Assembly: GCA_028583405.1 (NCBI GenBank)
Contig: JAPTMU010000118.1
Location: forward strand, 213,501 to 277,500
DNA from: Pogonophryne albipinna
Lineage: Eukaryota; Chordata; Actinopteri; Perciformes; Artedidraconidae
Reading direction: 5' to 3'
DNA length: 64,000 bases
Below are positions 34,241-45,066 of this stretch, piece after piece; the stretch's first letter is position 1; every line of letters starts with the position of its first letter. The translations under genes were made by a program, and so were the position numbers. Under the pieces are notes generated by a model. That model was given only the letters and a program-made list of their open reading frames with translations, did not search any database and was not told the origin of the DNA.

Positions 34241-34864
34241 CAATCCCTCTGTTTCACTCCATTAATCATGGTTAAGGATTATTTAGTTTGATCAAGGTTT
34301 GTGTGGCCTGCACCAACAAGTAATGAAACCAGAAGATCAAAAAAGGTTAAAATATTTAAAATATAACATTCAATACTATGTAATATTGCTCACACCAAAA
34401 ATAACTGCAATATACCGTAGTTCTCCTCTTCTGGTCACACAATGATCAGTGTGTTTGTGTCCCGCCTTAGCTGACTATGACAGTGTACCCAGTGCTTACA
34501 AGAACCAACTGATCATTACAGAACTTTACAAAAGCAGGACAATCACAGCTATGATGCTGTGGACCCTTAAGGGGAGACAACAGTGTAGTATCATGAGAAG
34601 GATTTAACAAGGTAGCTGCCTTCGTTACAGTGCCTGCAGCTGTCACACTACAAATAACAAGGAAAAAAGGTACAACACTCCCTGAGGTGTAAGCCTTCAA
34701 TCTGCCTAGTTTCAGCAAGATGCCATTCACAGGAACACTCTGCGGTGGGAAAATGTGCTAATGAGGCATTTCAATATCTGAACACAGACCATCTAAGGGG
34801 CAGGGATGAAATGTTATGGGGGAACCTCTTTAAAGTGGTTTGGGCAATATGATTGCATGCCAAC
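34241..34864. other. No gene recognised
   Basis: No motif-bearing frame and no clear repeat. Confidence 0.4.
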
Positions 34865-34914
34865 ATAGTGCATCTCCCATTAACTGGATTACAGTTTAAT
34901 GGGAGGTGCACTAT
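34865..34914. repeat. 50-base near-perfect hairpin
   Basis: ATAGTGCATCTCCCATTAA pairs with TTTAATGGGAGGTGCACTAT across the loop 'ctggattacag', with one mismatch. A small MITE relic or a structured RNA are both possible. Confidence 0.8.
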
Positions 34915-37900
34915 TTAAAATAACCCTATATAGTCATAGTCAGACATTATAAAATGTAGATGTTGCAAAGCTAGCACACATGCAGATATGACATTTGCAT
35001 CAATCTAAATGAATAGATTTTTCAAAATGTCTAACTTTATCGTTGCTTCATTGTTGTGTTACGTTACTGAGTTTGTAAACCAATTTTACTTCTAGAGAAT
35101 TGTATTTCTGTATTGGTGTGGAGAGACAACTCCCTTCCATGAGCTCACAGGTTGGGGATAGTACATGATCCCCATATATTGAGGTCAGATGCAAAGAACT
35201 AATAAACAGTGCCAGTGGGCATAGAGATGTACTTATGAGCGGTCCCCGATGATGTAGTGAATGCCTGTCTTACTTGTAATGCCCCTTTAGTGGATTATTT
35301 TGAAACCAACTATAACAGGTAGGTAATGGTTCATCTATCCACCACGTGAAGCAGTGATGGGAGCTGGCGCAGTGCACCTCAAATCAAACACCTGCTTAGC
35401 CACCCTTGCTGCGGATACAGAGGAATCTGCGAGCAGTAGCGTAGCAGATGTACTTTTTCAGCGCATGAGTCAATTATCAACCAACAGTAATGATGTCATG
35501 GTGCTAGACATAAGATCCCACGATCAATAGCTAGGATAATTAAGTCCAGGAATAGGATTACTACCAGGAACCTAGATGTGGCGTGTGACGTTCATTATTT
35601 CATCTATCGCACAGATTTCTGGACTTCAGCCACACAGCGACCATGATGATAAGCATTAACCATGCTGGAGTTGTCACAGTAGTCACAGAGGCTGCTGTCC
35701 TGTTGCATGGTTAGGTATTTTGAAACAGATGTGCTCATCAGGAGCAGCTGTTTGCATGGGCGACATGTTAGCATATGCAGTTAGCGTGAACTGTCGAACC
35801 CTCATGGGCAGACATTTACATTCCACTGGCAGATTTGCAGCATCATTCCTCACTTAACAATTAAAAGTGACTAATTGGGACACAATCTATAGTCCTTAAT
35901 CTGAGTGAAAGTGTATTCTAAAGTTTAACTCTGCTAATTTGAGGCTTCAGTGGTTACTTAGACAAATCAAGTGGAGGAAAAAAAAAATGTTTATGCTAAA
36001 TCACTCGGACTGCAAAAGCCAACCTGTTAAGCCCGAGCCTGTTTTCCAGGTCTCAGGCTATAACTTCACTCATAAAAGGGGTAAATTAATAATCTTTTTT
36101 CTCAAAGCAATGATAAACCTGTGAGTTGGATGTAGAAAAGTCAGAATCAATATAGATTTTTTTTATTTTAAAGTAAATTCAGATTGAACATAGTAAAAAA
36201 ACATAAATGATAGTGTCCGTCCAAAAAAAAAACATTACTTATAGTGAAAACCACCCTTGAATGATGGGATAGTAGACTAGAAGCTTTAGGGATCCAAACT
36301 ATAACATATAAGAAGTACCCTGTATCAAGATTGATGCAAAACAAGTGACATTTGACCTTTTTAGAGAGGTTTAGCAAAAATGTGTAATATGGTCTAGCTG
36401 CAGCCGCAGCAAGTACACGACACGCCCCCTACACGACACGCCCACCTGACATGACACTACGGTGGCTGAGAGACATTGATACCGTACATGGCAGATTAAA
36501 AACGAATTGCAAATGTTATTGTAGCATTTTAAGCAACTATTAGGCAAATTAATTAATAACCTAGTCTATCCGTTTGAGACACAACAGTATTTGACTTTAA
36601 GCACAAATCATTTTGTCTAATTAATAAATTAAAACAAAAAGGTGGCTTAGTAAACTTTTTAGTACATTTTTTAGCACATATAAGATAGGTAATAATGAGA
36701 TCATCTATTAATTATGTTTGTCTAACTGCTACACATGTATTTATACATAAAGGTAGATATTTATGAACATCTAAATATAGTTGTTAAAGGTTTTAAGATA
36801 TAAATAATCACATCATGGGGTCATTAAGGTTTCAAACAGGTTCATGTAAGGTAGGCCTACTATAACATGAAAACGTGATTTCTAAAACTAATTTCTGAAT
36901 CTCACATTAGCCTGTAGTTTGGTATGTTATTGATATGGGCTGGACACCACTTCACACCCCTTTTTTAGACCAAATTAGGAGGGCCAGTCAGGCCACTAAT
37001 GAGCTCAATCATTCACATGTATTATTACTTTATAAATTAAGAGTACTAGGGGTCTATTACAAAACCTTTTAAGGAATCGTCATGTATTCTGAATGTTTCT
37101 GTACTTTAAAAACAGGCATCATGGCTCAAGATCCTGTTCTTGTTTAAGATTATTCATACTAATTTGTGAATTTAACATCCATATTCACTCTTCAAAACTG
37201 AAACAACACCAAAATATTTTTTTTTAAAGCATTGCAGGCCTAAAGCTCCACATCAGTGACCTATATTTAATTTGTGTGCATGTGTGTATGAGAATGGCCC
37301 TGACACCATTTCAGCCCAGATTTAAACTCCTGGCAGGACAAGCTCCAGCTCAATTCTCGCACTGAACAAAACAAAGTGAGTGAGGGACTACAATATAAGA
37401 GGGAAAGAAAGAGAAACTTTAAAACTGTTCAATTGTTATGATGTGTAAAGACTGATATTGTTCTATAATCGTCTGAAACTGTTAAGTCATGATGTGAAAC
37501 GGTTAACAAAGAAAAAGGGAAACTCAAGCTGCTGCTACACTTTATTTTATTTATCTAAAATTAAGCACTTTTAAGATGCACATATTTTCAAAAGCTATTT
37601 TATTTATTTCCTCTATTTTATTTTTAAATGCAGCCAGAGAGGAACATTACACATATCCACAGTATTTACTGTATATCTGTATAGTTCAATGTTAATTAAC
37701 AATAAATATTGTTGTTTTTGAATTGTACTTTCTATATAGAGCATAAGTTTCCCTTTCCTTTTTTATTTCAATTCCAACTTTGGTCATGAAGAATATGTTT
37801 CTCTGTTGTCCACGTTCATAAAGCATAAAACAACAGCATCAGAGCACGGTGCAGAGTCTCTAGATGAGTTTACAGTAGTCCCTCGTTCTTATTATACATC

Positions 37901-38349
37901 CATGTTGTAGTCCGCTGTATAGGAAACTGTAGTTTCCATAGTTTCCCCACAGCAGCAGCAGACGCACATTCATGACGTCTGCTGGCGCATCATAAACACG
38001 TCGGATAGTGAAAGTGCAGTCGGATTCTCAAAGTACAACAGTCTCTTCTCCTAAATCCTTTTGAATTCTCATATCCACTATCCCTTAACCCTGTGACATT
38101 TCTCACAGAGGTCAAGGAATGGACGATAGGGTTAGACGTTAGGAGCTGATTGTTGGACTATTCGACTGCAACCCTTGTGTTTTTGAGAGCTTATGACAGT
38201 TTATGTGAGAGGACATTGTACTGGTTGTGAGAGAGCATACTTCAAAAGGAAGTCAGGTTGATCCAACAGGAAGCCAGTTTAAATATTCATTCCTTGACTG
38301 GTTTACAGCCTTGAAAACAAAGCCTGAAGCTGCTCAGAGCACGGCTAGC
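34915..38349. other. AT-rich intergenic sequence; one dispersed repeat at 35850-35990
   Basis: No coding frame with motifs over 3.4 kb. The segment 35850-35990 ('gctaatttgaggcttcagtg', then 'gttactta') recurs at 55755-55900 in the same orientation. The stretch 37860-38170 is richer in GC but unassigned. Confidence 0.45.
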
Positions 38350-38530
38350 TACATTTGAGCTGCAATAAGAACGTTTGGTAACACTTTATATTAAGGTACA
38401 CAAATTCACCATCAACTAGTTGATAATTAACATGCATATTAGCAGTATATTGGCTATTTATTAGTCATTATAAAACACTTATTAATGCCTTATTCTACAT
38501 GACCAGATTATACAAGTAAGGAAGTTGTTG
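38350..38530. repeat. Interspersed repeat with GGTAACACTTTA start
   Basis: Begins 'tttggtaacactttatatta', then 'aggtacac', a start seen in abundant fish interspersed repeats. The superfamily is not assigned and no partner end was found. Confidence 0.5.
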
Positions 38531-39386
38531 TACATGAGTTTTGGTCTGCTCAATATGGGCCCAATAAGACAGTAGTACCTAATTTGAAGTCTTGTTACAT
38601 AAGAATAGATCATATTTGATCTAAAAAATATCTATTTGTGATCATACTCTGTGACCTGCTTGTATGTACTTACACAATAGGTGTCCTGTTCTCTCTATGT
38701 GTTGTACTGACCCAGTGTGAACATAGATTAAACAGCCAGCCAAAAAGAGCCAGGGAATGAGCAGCCATGCTTCTTTATTGAATTATTTGCAGTCCACTGA
38801 CATTCAAACGGAGTGAAACTATAAAAAAAGAAGATACTGGGTAATTAAGGATCTCATACATGCAAGTGTAACATACACAGATTAACACATAGTACTGCTA
38901 AGTGTAAACAAGGTAAATATAGCTAATACTAGCAGTGCAATAAGCATGTATACAGGCTAGTATGGCTAACGCTAGCGTGTATGCTATCGCGAATGCTAAC
39001 GCATTTTAACGCAGTTTAAACATCTCCAAATGTCATCACATACACACAATACATGTTACTAATCCTTACAGTCAGTGTAAGTGTTAGGCTTACACTGACA
39101 CTTACAGTCATTGCTTTCTGACGGACTTGACCCTTTTTCTTCAGGTTGCATAGGGAAAATTAGTAGCAGTCTACTGCCATTGTGGGCGGTGTCCGTCAAA
39201 CAAAAAACGTAGAGCCAATCAGGAACTGAGAATTTAGTCCAACTTCCTTTTCAATCAAACTCACTTCCTTTTCAATCATACTCTCTCACACACATAACTA
39301 TTCTTATGCACACACCCTATCATTCTGTTTTATACACATACCTATAGTCATTCACATTCATATTCCTCTTATATAAGCTATTATTC
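38531..39386. other. No gene recognised
   Basis: Contains a perfect 11-bp inverted repeat, GTCAGTGTAAG/CTTACACTGAC at 39071-39099 (loop tgttagg), and several gctaacgc/gctagc words near 38930-39000. No coding motif. Confidence 0.4.
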
Positions 39387-39990
39387 CAACCCAGTCTCAC
39401 GGCATTTCGTGTTATAGTCACAAAATTAATTTGATCTATTGATTCGTGTTCACCAACACGATTTTCGCATTTTTTTCGTGTCACACAAAACAATTGTAAA
39501 AGCAATGTATTTCTATTGGTAGTATGTTTCGTGCCTGCACCACGTCTTTTTGTCCGGTCGGGTCTTGGAATACCAGAAGCTGTGTGGTTCATAAAAACCA
39601 CACAGTTCCTAACCCTATCCCTTTTATTTTAAATTGTATAATGTCGGAGTTTTTTTGCCGTCAGCGAGGAAAAGAAATGGGGCTCAGAGCCTCAGAATAC
39701 TGAAATCTGTATTTGTTGTCATCTTTTTTTCCTTCTAATTTGTTATTATTTGGTGCTGGCACGACCAATTTCTACTACCAATAGAAATACATTGCTTCTA
39801 AAATCCTTCTGTGTGAGAATACTGAAATCTGTATTTTTTGTAATCTGTTTTTCCTTCTAATTTGTTATTATTTACGTTGCTTTTAAAATCGTTCTGTGTG
39901 ACACGAAAAAAATGGCGAAATCGTGTTGGTGAACACAAATCAATAGATTAATTTCGTGACTATAACACGAAATGCCGCGAGACTGTGTTG
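39387..39990. mobile_element. 604-bp MITE with long terminal inverted repeats
   Basis: Left CAACCCAGTCTCACGGCATT..., right ...AATGCCGCGAGACTGTGTTG, continuing inwards through 'tcgtgttatagtcac' and 'atcgtgttggtgaac' over about 100 bases with a few mismatches. A 7-bp direct repeat ATTATTC stands at 39380-39386 and 39991-39997. The interior has a partial duplication around 'actgaaatctgtattt' and 'ccttctaatttgttattatt'. No coding capacity; superfamily uncertain. Confidence 0.88.
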
Positions 39991-39997
39991 ATTATTC

Positions 39998-40385
39998 GGC
40001 CTTTCATTCACTGCTATTCTGTTTTACATATATGACTATTGTTATTAACATGAAATACTATTCCCTCTTACATAGGATATTATTCTGTCTTACATACATT
40101 GTTTACCGATTACACACATACTACTATCCTCTTTCACATACACTATTATAATGTTCTATTAGATTCTAGTTGTTTGTGAAAGACGATAGTGGTGTGTGTA
40201 CGAGAGTATGATGGTGCGTTTAAGAGATTTTGTTTTTGTGTGTGAGAGAGAATAGTTATTTATGTATGATAGTATGATAGTAAATGAAGGAAGGAATGAC
40301 AGTACGTTAAAGACGGTATGATGCTGTGTGTGAAAGAGTCTGGTGGTGTACATGTGAGATTCTGATATTGTTTGTAAGACCAAGT
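39998..40385. other. AT-rich, no gene recognised
   Basis: TG-rich imperfect repeats (gtgtgtgagagagaata type) from about 40170 to 40370. No coding motif. Confidence 0.4.
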
Positions 40386-40525
40386 TGTGAGCTAGACGGC
40401 CTCTCATATGGTGGCCTGGATCACAGACTACCTCACCAGCAGACCTCAGTATGTCAGACTGCAGGGCAGCGTGTCTGATGTGCTGCTGAGCAACACTGGA
40501 GCCCCCCAAGGAACTGTGCTGTCAC
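40386..40525 (+). pseudogene. Rex1-like LINE reverse transcriptase, part 1
   Basis: Encodes MVAWITDYLTSRPQYVRLQG, then SVSDVLLSNTGAPQGTVLSP. GAPQGTVLSP is the B-motif (N/G-PQG) just before the YADD-equivalent strand in Rex1-type reverse transcriptase. The frame is cut at codon 'tca-c' by a hAT element and resumes in the same frame at 44545. The 5' part of the LINE is absent, so it was already truncated. Confidence 0.8.
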
Positions 40526-41029
40526 CAGGGGCGTCGCCTGGACCTGGAAACATTCGGGGCTTAGCCCACAGTGGCGGCGCTACAGTCAAATTTTCTACTG
40601 CAAGAACCCCCCCACACGCACATACACAATTGCGCCATCTGGTGTCACAAACGTGTGCCTGCATTAGCTTTGTTACGGCAATGGATTGTGGGAGATTCTC
40701 ATAGCACGTGAGGATCTCTTGAGGGTAAGGTGCCTGTATTATCTCGGTGGACAAAATGTATGTTTTTATTTTATAAGGACAATAACGTACTGTTGTGTTT
40801 GTTTAGTTTAATGTTAATTGTTTAATGCTCACAGTCACAGCAACATGTTTTTTGTGTGATTGGCTATTTGTTTTATATGATTTATCAACGTGATCATCAA
40901 TAGCTAATCTGAGCACCAGAACCCAGCTCACGTGTCCTTTTATGCTGTCCATTGAAATGCAGGTATGTGAGTTTTGTACACCAGTTTATTTATGTTTAAT
41001 ATTTCACATTGCTCCACATGATGCCTCGA

Positions 41030-41105
41030 CTACAAAGTCTTCCATGTTTCTACGCTTCTTCCTCTGTGTCACAGTTTCGGGAATATCAAGATCATTGCAC
41101 AGGGC
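41030..41105 (-). pseudogene. hAT transposase fragment, downstream piece
   Basis: The minus strand reads DKTKALCNDLDIPETVTQRK, then KRRNMEDFVVEASCGAM and a stop. The lysine/arginine-rich RKKRR segment after 'lc-~lgi' is found in TTF-type hAT transposases past the mid-domain. It is cut from the preceding piece by the L2 insertion. Confidence 0.65.
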
Positions 41106-41384
41106 CTTGGTCTTGTCATGTTACATGTTACATTGCATTTAGCTGACGCTTTTATCCAAAGCGACTTACAATAAGTGCGTTCGACCAACAAGATACAAAC
41201 TTGAAGAAAACAGAATCATATAAGTACATCAGGTTTCATAGAGCTAAAACATTTCAAGTGCTACTCAACTGGCTTTAGATAAGCCAGTCCTTTATTAGTA
41301 TATAAGTGCTTTGTTAGTAATTCTATCACTCAAAGTGGTGTCGAAAGAGATGAGTTTTCAGACTGCGCCGGAATGTGCTTTCAT
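41106..41384 (-). mobile_element. L2 LINE 3' end inserted in the hAT transposase
   Basis: Plus-strand 'acattgcatttagctgacgc', 'ttttatccaaagcgacttac', through 'tcgaaagagatgagttttca' matches the 3' end of the L2 copies at 7553-8236 and 17583-19070. The coding remnant ends LKTHLFRHHFE. Only about 280 bases were inserted. It separates two adjacent pieces of the transposase and so postdates the hAT. Confidence 0.92.
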
Positions 41385-41745
41385 ATACCTCATGTGCTTT
41401 CTCGTTACTTCGGTAACTTTTCGGTGTGTTCTCAACTGCTGTTTTGTAATCTACTGCCTGCACCAAGTCAATTGTTTCTTTCTGCAGGCCCTGAGTGGTT
41501 GAGAGCAGTGTCTGGAACATGACAGCATGTAGATGGTACTGAATTTTCAAAGCTTGCTTTCCAGTCCCTTTGCTAGAGGGGCTGAAAGGCTCCCTAAAGT
41601 CTTGATCAAAGCAGGGAGGTTTTTGACATGCCCAGCGAACAAGTTGTTTGTCTCCTACCTCTAGCTGTTTCTGAAATGTTTGCAATCTCTGATGGTGGAC
41701 AAGAGATGTGGAGAAGAAAGAGTAGAGACACTCCAGGAGATCAAC
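41385..41745 (-). pseudogene. hAT transposase fragment, middle piece
   Basis: The minus strand reads DLLECLYSFFSTSLVHHQRL, then QTFQKQLEV, LVRWACQ, HAVMFQTLLSTTQGLQKETI, DLVQAVDYKTAVE and RSNEKAHEVYES. This follows the hAT order '-~l~~lY~f~~~S~~r...f~~~q', '-TRWacR-', '-vf--lL--t--LS--LQ---lDl--A-~l'. Val replaces the usual Thr of the TRW motif. No stop until it meets the L2. Confidence 0.78.
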
Positions 41746-41915
41746 GCAGGTATGTGAGTTTTGTACACCAGTTTGTATACGTTTAATGTTTCACATTGCT
41801 TGTGAAAAATATACTACCACTATACGATCACTGATGTTTTGTTGTTGACTGGACACTTATTTGGAAAAGAGATAGCATGTGAGTAATAATCCCTCATCAC
41901 TTGCTGCTTCCCTCA

Positions 41916-42215
41916 TCACTTGCGGCTTCCCTCATCACTTGCTGTTTGCGGTTGAAATGATCTCTTTTGCTGGCCAAACATGCTGGATGGAAAGCAGTGA
42001 TGTCTCACTTGCCTTGGCCCTGTATCTGCAGTCCCTAAATCAGTCATGTTACCCATTGACTCTTGTCTGTTCTGGTGTTCCTGTTCATTGTTGTCCCCAT
42101 TGTCGTTCTTGCCTGTTGTATCTCCTTCTTGTGTGTCCCTTTCTCCTGTTCTCCTTTCTTCATCCTCTACTCTGTTTGGCTCATCTGTGATGACTGTGTA
42201 GGTAAACACAAACAA
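41916..42215 (-). pseudogene. hAT transposase N-terminal piece (TTF-type region)
   Basis: After an acidic/polar leader rich in Glu, Asp and Asn, the minus strand reads MTDLGTADTGPRQVRHHCFP, then SSMFGQQKRSFQPQ. The order 'DLG---gP-Q---~fp---fg--~R~F' begins the TTF-type zinc-finger domain of ZMYM1/TTF hAT transposases. The zinc-binding residues that should follow are missing: three 20-base tandem units (cctcatcacttgctgcttc type, 41890-41945) and a deletion come next. Confidence 0.7.
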
Positions 42216-42291
42216 GTATGTAAGTCAATCAGTTTCCAGCTCTGTCAAATAAATGAATTTCAAGATAATTAAATAAAATGTGTCTTCATTC

Positions 42292-42751
42292 AAGGTGGGG
42301 TAGGTAAATTTCAGAAACCGGCTCGAGTGCACTAAAATTTGAAAGTACACAGCCGAAAAGAATCCGCCCCTTCCTTCTGACTTCCTTACAGAGCACCTCC
42401 TCCAACACACATGAACGCGCACATGACGTCAGCAGACTGGTGAAAGTGGCCGTCTGTTGCTGGCGAGTCATTGAAGTACTGCTGCAATGCACGCCCAATG
42501 ACGGCACGCCCAATGAGGGCACGAGATACATTTGTGCGTGCACGAGATGGAAGGCTGACAGACAAGGCGGCAATCCAATCGGATTGGTTGTACTTTTTAC
42601 ACTATTACGGCTTCCACAGATGACATTTTTTTATGGATTTTTTGTCAAAGCACTTAAGATATTCATTGCTATCGGGATGTTAAGAGCATTCCATGGAATA
42701 TAACAAAAAGTGTATCTCGAGCCGGTTTCTGAAACTTACCTACCCCACCTT
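42292..42751. mobile_element. 460-bp AGGTGGGG-type MITE, intact
   Basis: Starts AAGGTGGGGTAGGTAA and ends TTACCTACCCCACCTT. The inverted repeat continues through 'ttcagaaaccggctcgag'. A right-half copy is at 27728-27982. The flanking duplication is not clear, so the superfamily is left open. It lies inside the 4-kb hAT element. Confidence 0.9.
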
Positions 42752-43131
42752 TAAAATGAATGTCACAAAATGTAATACTAACCAATTGAAAATAGTTACA
42801 TTTACATTGGAAACCTCTTGTAGATATCACTGTTAAGAGTAGTTATCTGCCAATAGGACAGAATCATTCCTATACAAATGCAGTTTGAGTAATTCACTTA
42901 ATATATTCACTTAGCACTTTAATATAGTCATTTTCACTTAATACTCTTAATATAGTCATCTTTCTGCATTCAAAACTAAAGAAAGCTGTACAATTTGACA
43001 TGATAATGAGAAAAAAAAAGGCCTCCGACAATGCAGATAATTTTTTGATCATATCATTTTTAAGATGGGGGTCAAGGCTTAATATTTGGGAGCATAGTGT
43101 CCCTTGCCCCCTTTTAGGAGCCCCACTGGAT

Positions 43132-43493
43132 CAGGGGCGGTTCTAGGGGGGGCAGGGGGGGGGGGGCAGTGCCCCCCTAACACTGACCTGTGGCCCCCCC
43201 TAACAATGAAAAGCTTTTTTTCCCCTTTTTTTTAAAATGTTAAATGTTAAATGTGTTACTGCAAACATTGCACTATAACTTAAGCTGAAGCTAACAGTAA
43301 TAACTTTAAGATCTATCTGAAATAAATAAGTGTACTGAAACAAATACCAATAACTGTATTGCATTGTTTTCTTATGCGCAATTACATCATACTGTCTAGT
43401 TCTCTTTTTCGTCCTGCATTTATTGTGTCCCCCTCAGAAAATAACTGGCCCCCCAGTGGCCCCCCGAGTCAAATTGGTCTAGAACCGCCACTG
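43132..43493. mobile_element. 362-bp hAT MITE
   Basis: Starts CAGGGGCGGTTCTAG and ends CTAGAACCGCCACTG. The 8-bp duplication CACTGGAT stands at 43124-43131 and 43494-43501. The terminal sequence resembles that of the 2318-bp hAT at 23979 (CAGGGCCGTTTCTAG). G-rich and C-rich runs sit next to both ends. Confidence 0.95.
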
Positions 43494-44544
43494 CACTGGA
43501 TTAGCTCTGATCTGAAATATTTGTATAAAAAACTTGTTAGCTGGCTGTCCATCTCATAATGTATTGTTCACATAGAAACTAGCTGTCAATAGGAAATATC
43601 AATCAGAAGAATTATAATTTCATGCAAAAATCTGTCGCAAAAAGAGGTTGTACATTTAAATGCAGGTGTTGTTATGGCCACGTCAGTGGCCAAACAGCCA
43701 CATTTACTGCTGCAAATATGTTCAAACATGCTGTTGACACGCAGTGGCAACTATGCCACCATTTCAGCTGACTTTTCCTCAGAAATACCGTAACATAACA
43801 TCCATATATTTCAGTGCTAGGTTGATGCTTAGCTAAGCTAACTATGAAACACTTTAACTGACAGGACTCAGGATCAACTGCGTACTGTAACGGTAGCTTC
43901 TAGCTTCATGTCGAACACTGACAGTAAGTCAACATTTCCCAGAGAGCTTTCTTTGAAATCACCAGGTAACGCTAAAAAACACAACATTTAGATTGTATGA
44001 CAAAGTGTTTATTTAATATATCTGGCTAGCTATAGCTACTTGCTAACGGTTTAGCTTACCCGCGCGATTCAAAGTAACGTCAACGGAGCTATAATTTATG
44101 CTTTGCTTATATGTTTGCATAACTTGTAAGTTTACTGACATTTACATACCTTGTTCACCTGGCTCAGGTGGTGGCTCTGGGGTTGTTGTGTGAGCCACCA
44201 CTTGAGAATTGCCGTCTTTTTTATTTAAAAAATGTCTAATGTCCATCTTCAGAAACTCCGCGTCCGCGGCTGACAGTTTAAAGTTTAAACACTGTCACAG
44301 AGGAGAGGTACGTACCTGTCAGCCAATAAAACACGTTTATTTCCATGCAACTCTCTGATTGGTCTGGTGGTGTCTTGCCTCTGTTGTATTCACTGAACAC
44401 GGGAAATTACAATTCTGCCGTCCTCTAGGTAAAGTACGGTTGATGTAATATATTATTGAGGGAGAATTTGTCCGGGGCTAAAGAAAAAACAATCCGGGGC
44501 TAAAGCCCCGGATGCCTACCCCAAGTGACGCCCATGGCTGTCAC

Positions 44545-45066
44545 CATTTCTGTTCACCCTCTACACCTCCGACTTCCCCTTCAACTCCGGCTCATGCCAC
44601 CTACAGAAGTTCTCTGACGACTCCTCTATTGTCAGCTGCATCACAGATGACAATGAGGAGGAGTACAGGGCCCTGGTTGAGAACTTCATAGGCTGGTGTG
44701 ACAACAATCACCTCCAGCTCAACATCAGCAAGACTAAGGAGCTGGTGGTGGACTTCAGGCGGAGCAGGGAGAGGCCTCTGACCCCCATCACCATCAGGGG
44801 GGAGGATGTGGAGGTGGTGAACAGCTACAAGTTCCTGGGAGTGCACTTGAACAATAAACTGGACTGGACAGACAACACTGATGCTCTCTTCAGGAAGGGA
44901 CAGAGCAAGCTGTTCTTCCTGAGGAGGCTCAGGTCATTCAATGTGTGCACGAGGCTGCTGCAGATGTTCTACCAGTCTGTGGTGGCCAGTGTGCTCTTCT
45001 TTGCCGTGGTGTGCTGGGGTGGAAACACAAACACTGGGGACACTAGGGACACTGGCAGGCTGAACG
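44545..45066 (+). pseudogene. Rex1-like LINE reverse transcriptase, part 2
   Basis: Continues in frame from 40525: FLFTLYTSDFPFNSGSCHLQ, then KFSDDSSIVSCITDDNEEEY (FSDD replaces the usual FADD catalytic motif), CDNNHLQLNISKTKELVVDF, SYKFLGVHLNN and KLFFLRRLRSF. The sequence KLFFLRRLR corresponds to the segment long used as a Rex1 landmark. Coding similarity ends near 'gtgtgctggggtgg' (45021) and a gacactagg repeat follows. The end of the ORF and the 3' UTR are missing. Confidence 0.85.

Larger units (their letters stand above)
40526..44536. mobile_element. 4011-bp hAT element with broken transposase, inside the Rex1-like LINE
   Basis: Starts CAGGGGCGTCGCCTGG and ends as the inverse of CATGGGCGTCACTTGG, with inner matching 'cggggctta/ttagccccg' words. 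The 8-bp duplication GCTGTCAC stands at 40518-40525 and 44537-44544. Minus-strand transposase pieces lie at 41916-42215, 41385-41745 and 41030-41105. Three later insertions sit inside: an L2 tail (41106-41384), a MITE (42292-42751) and a hAT MITE (43132-43493). The right kilobase has no recognised content. Confidence 0.95.
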
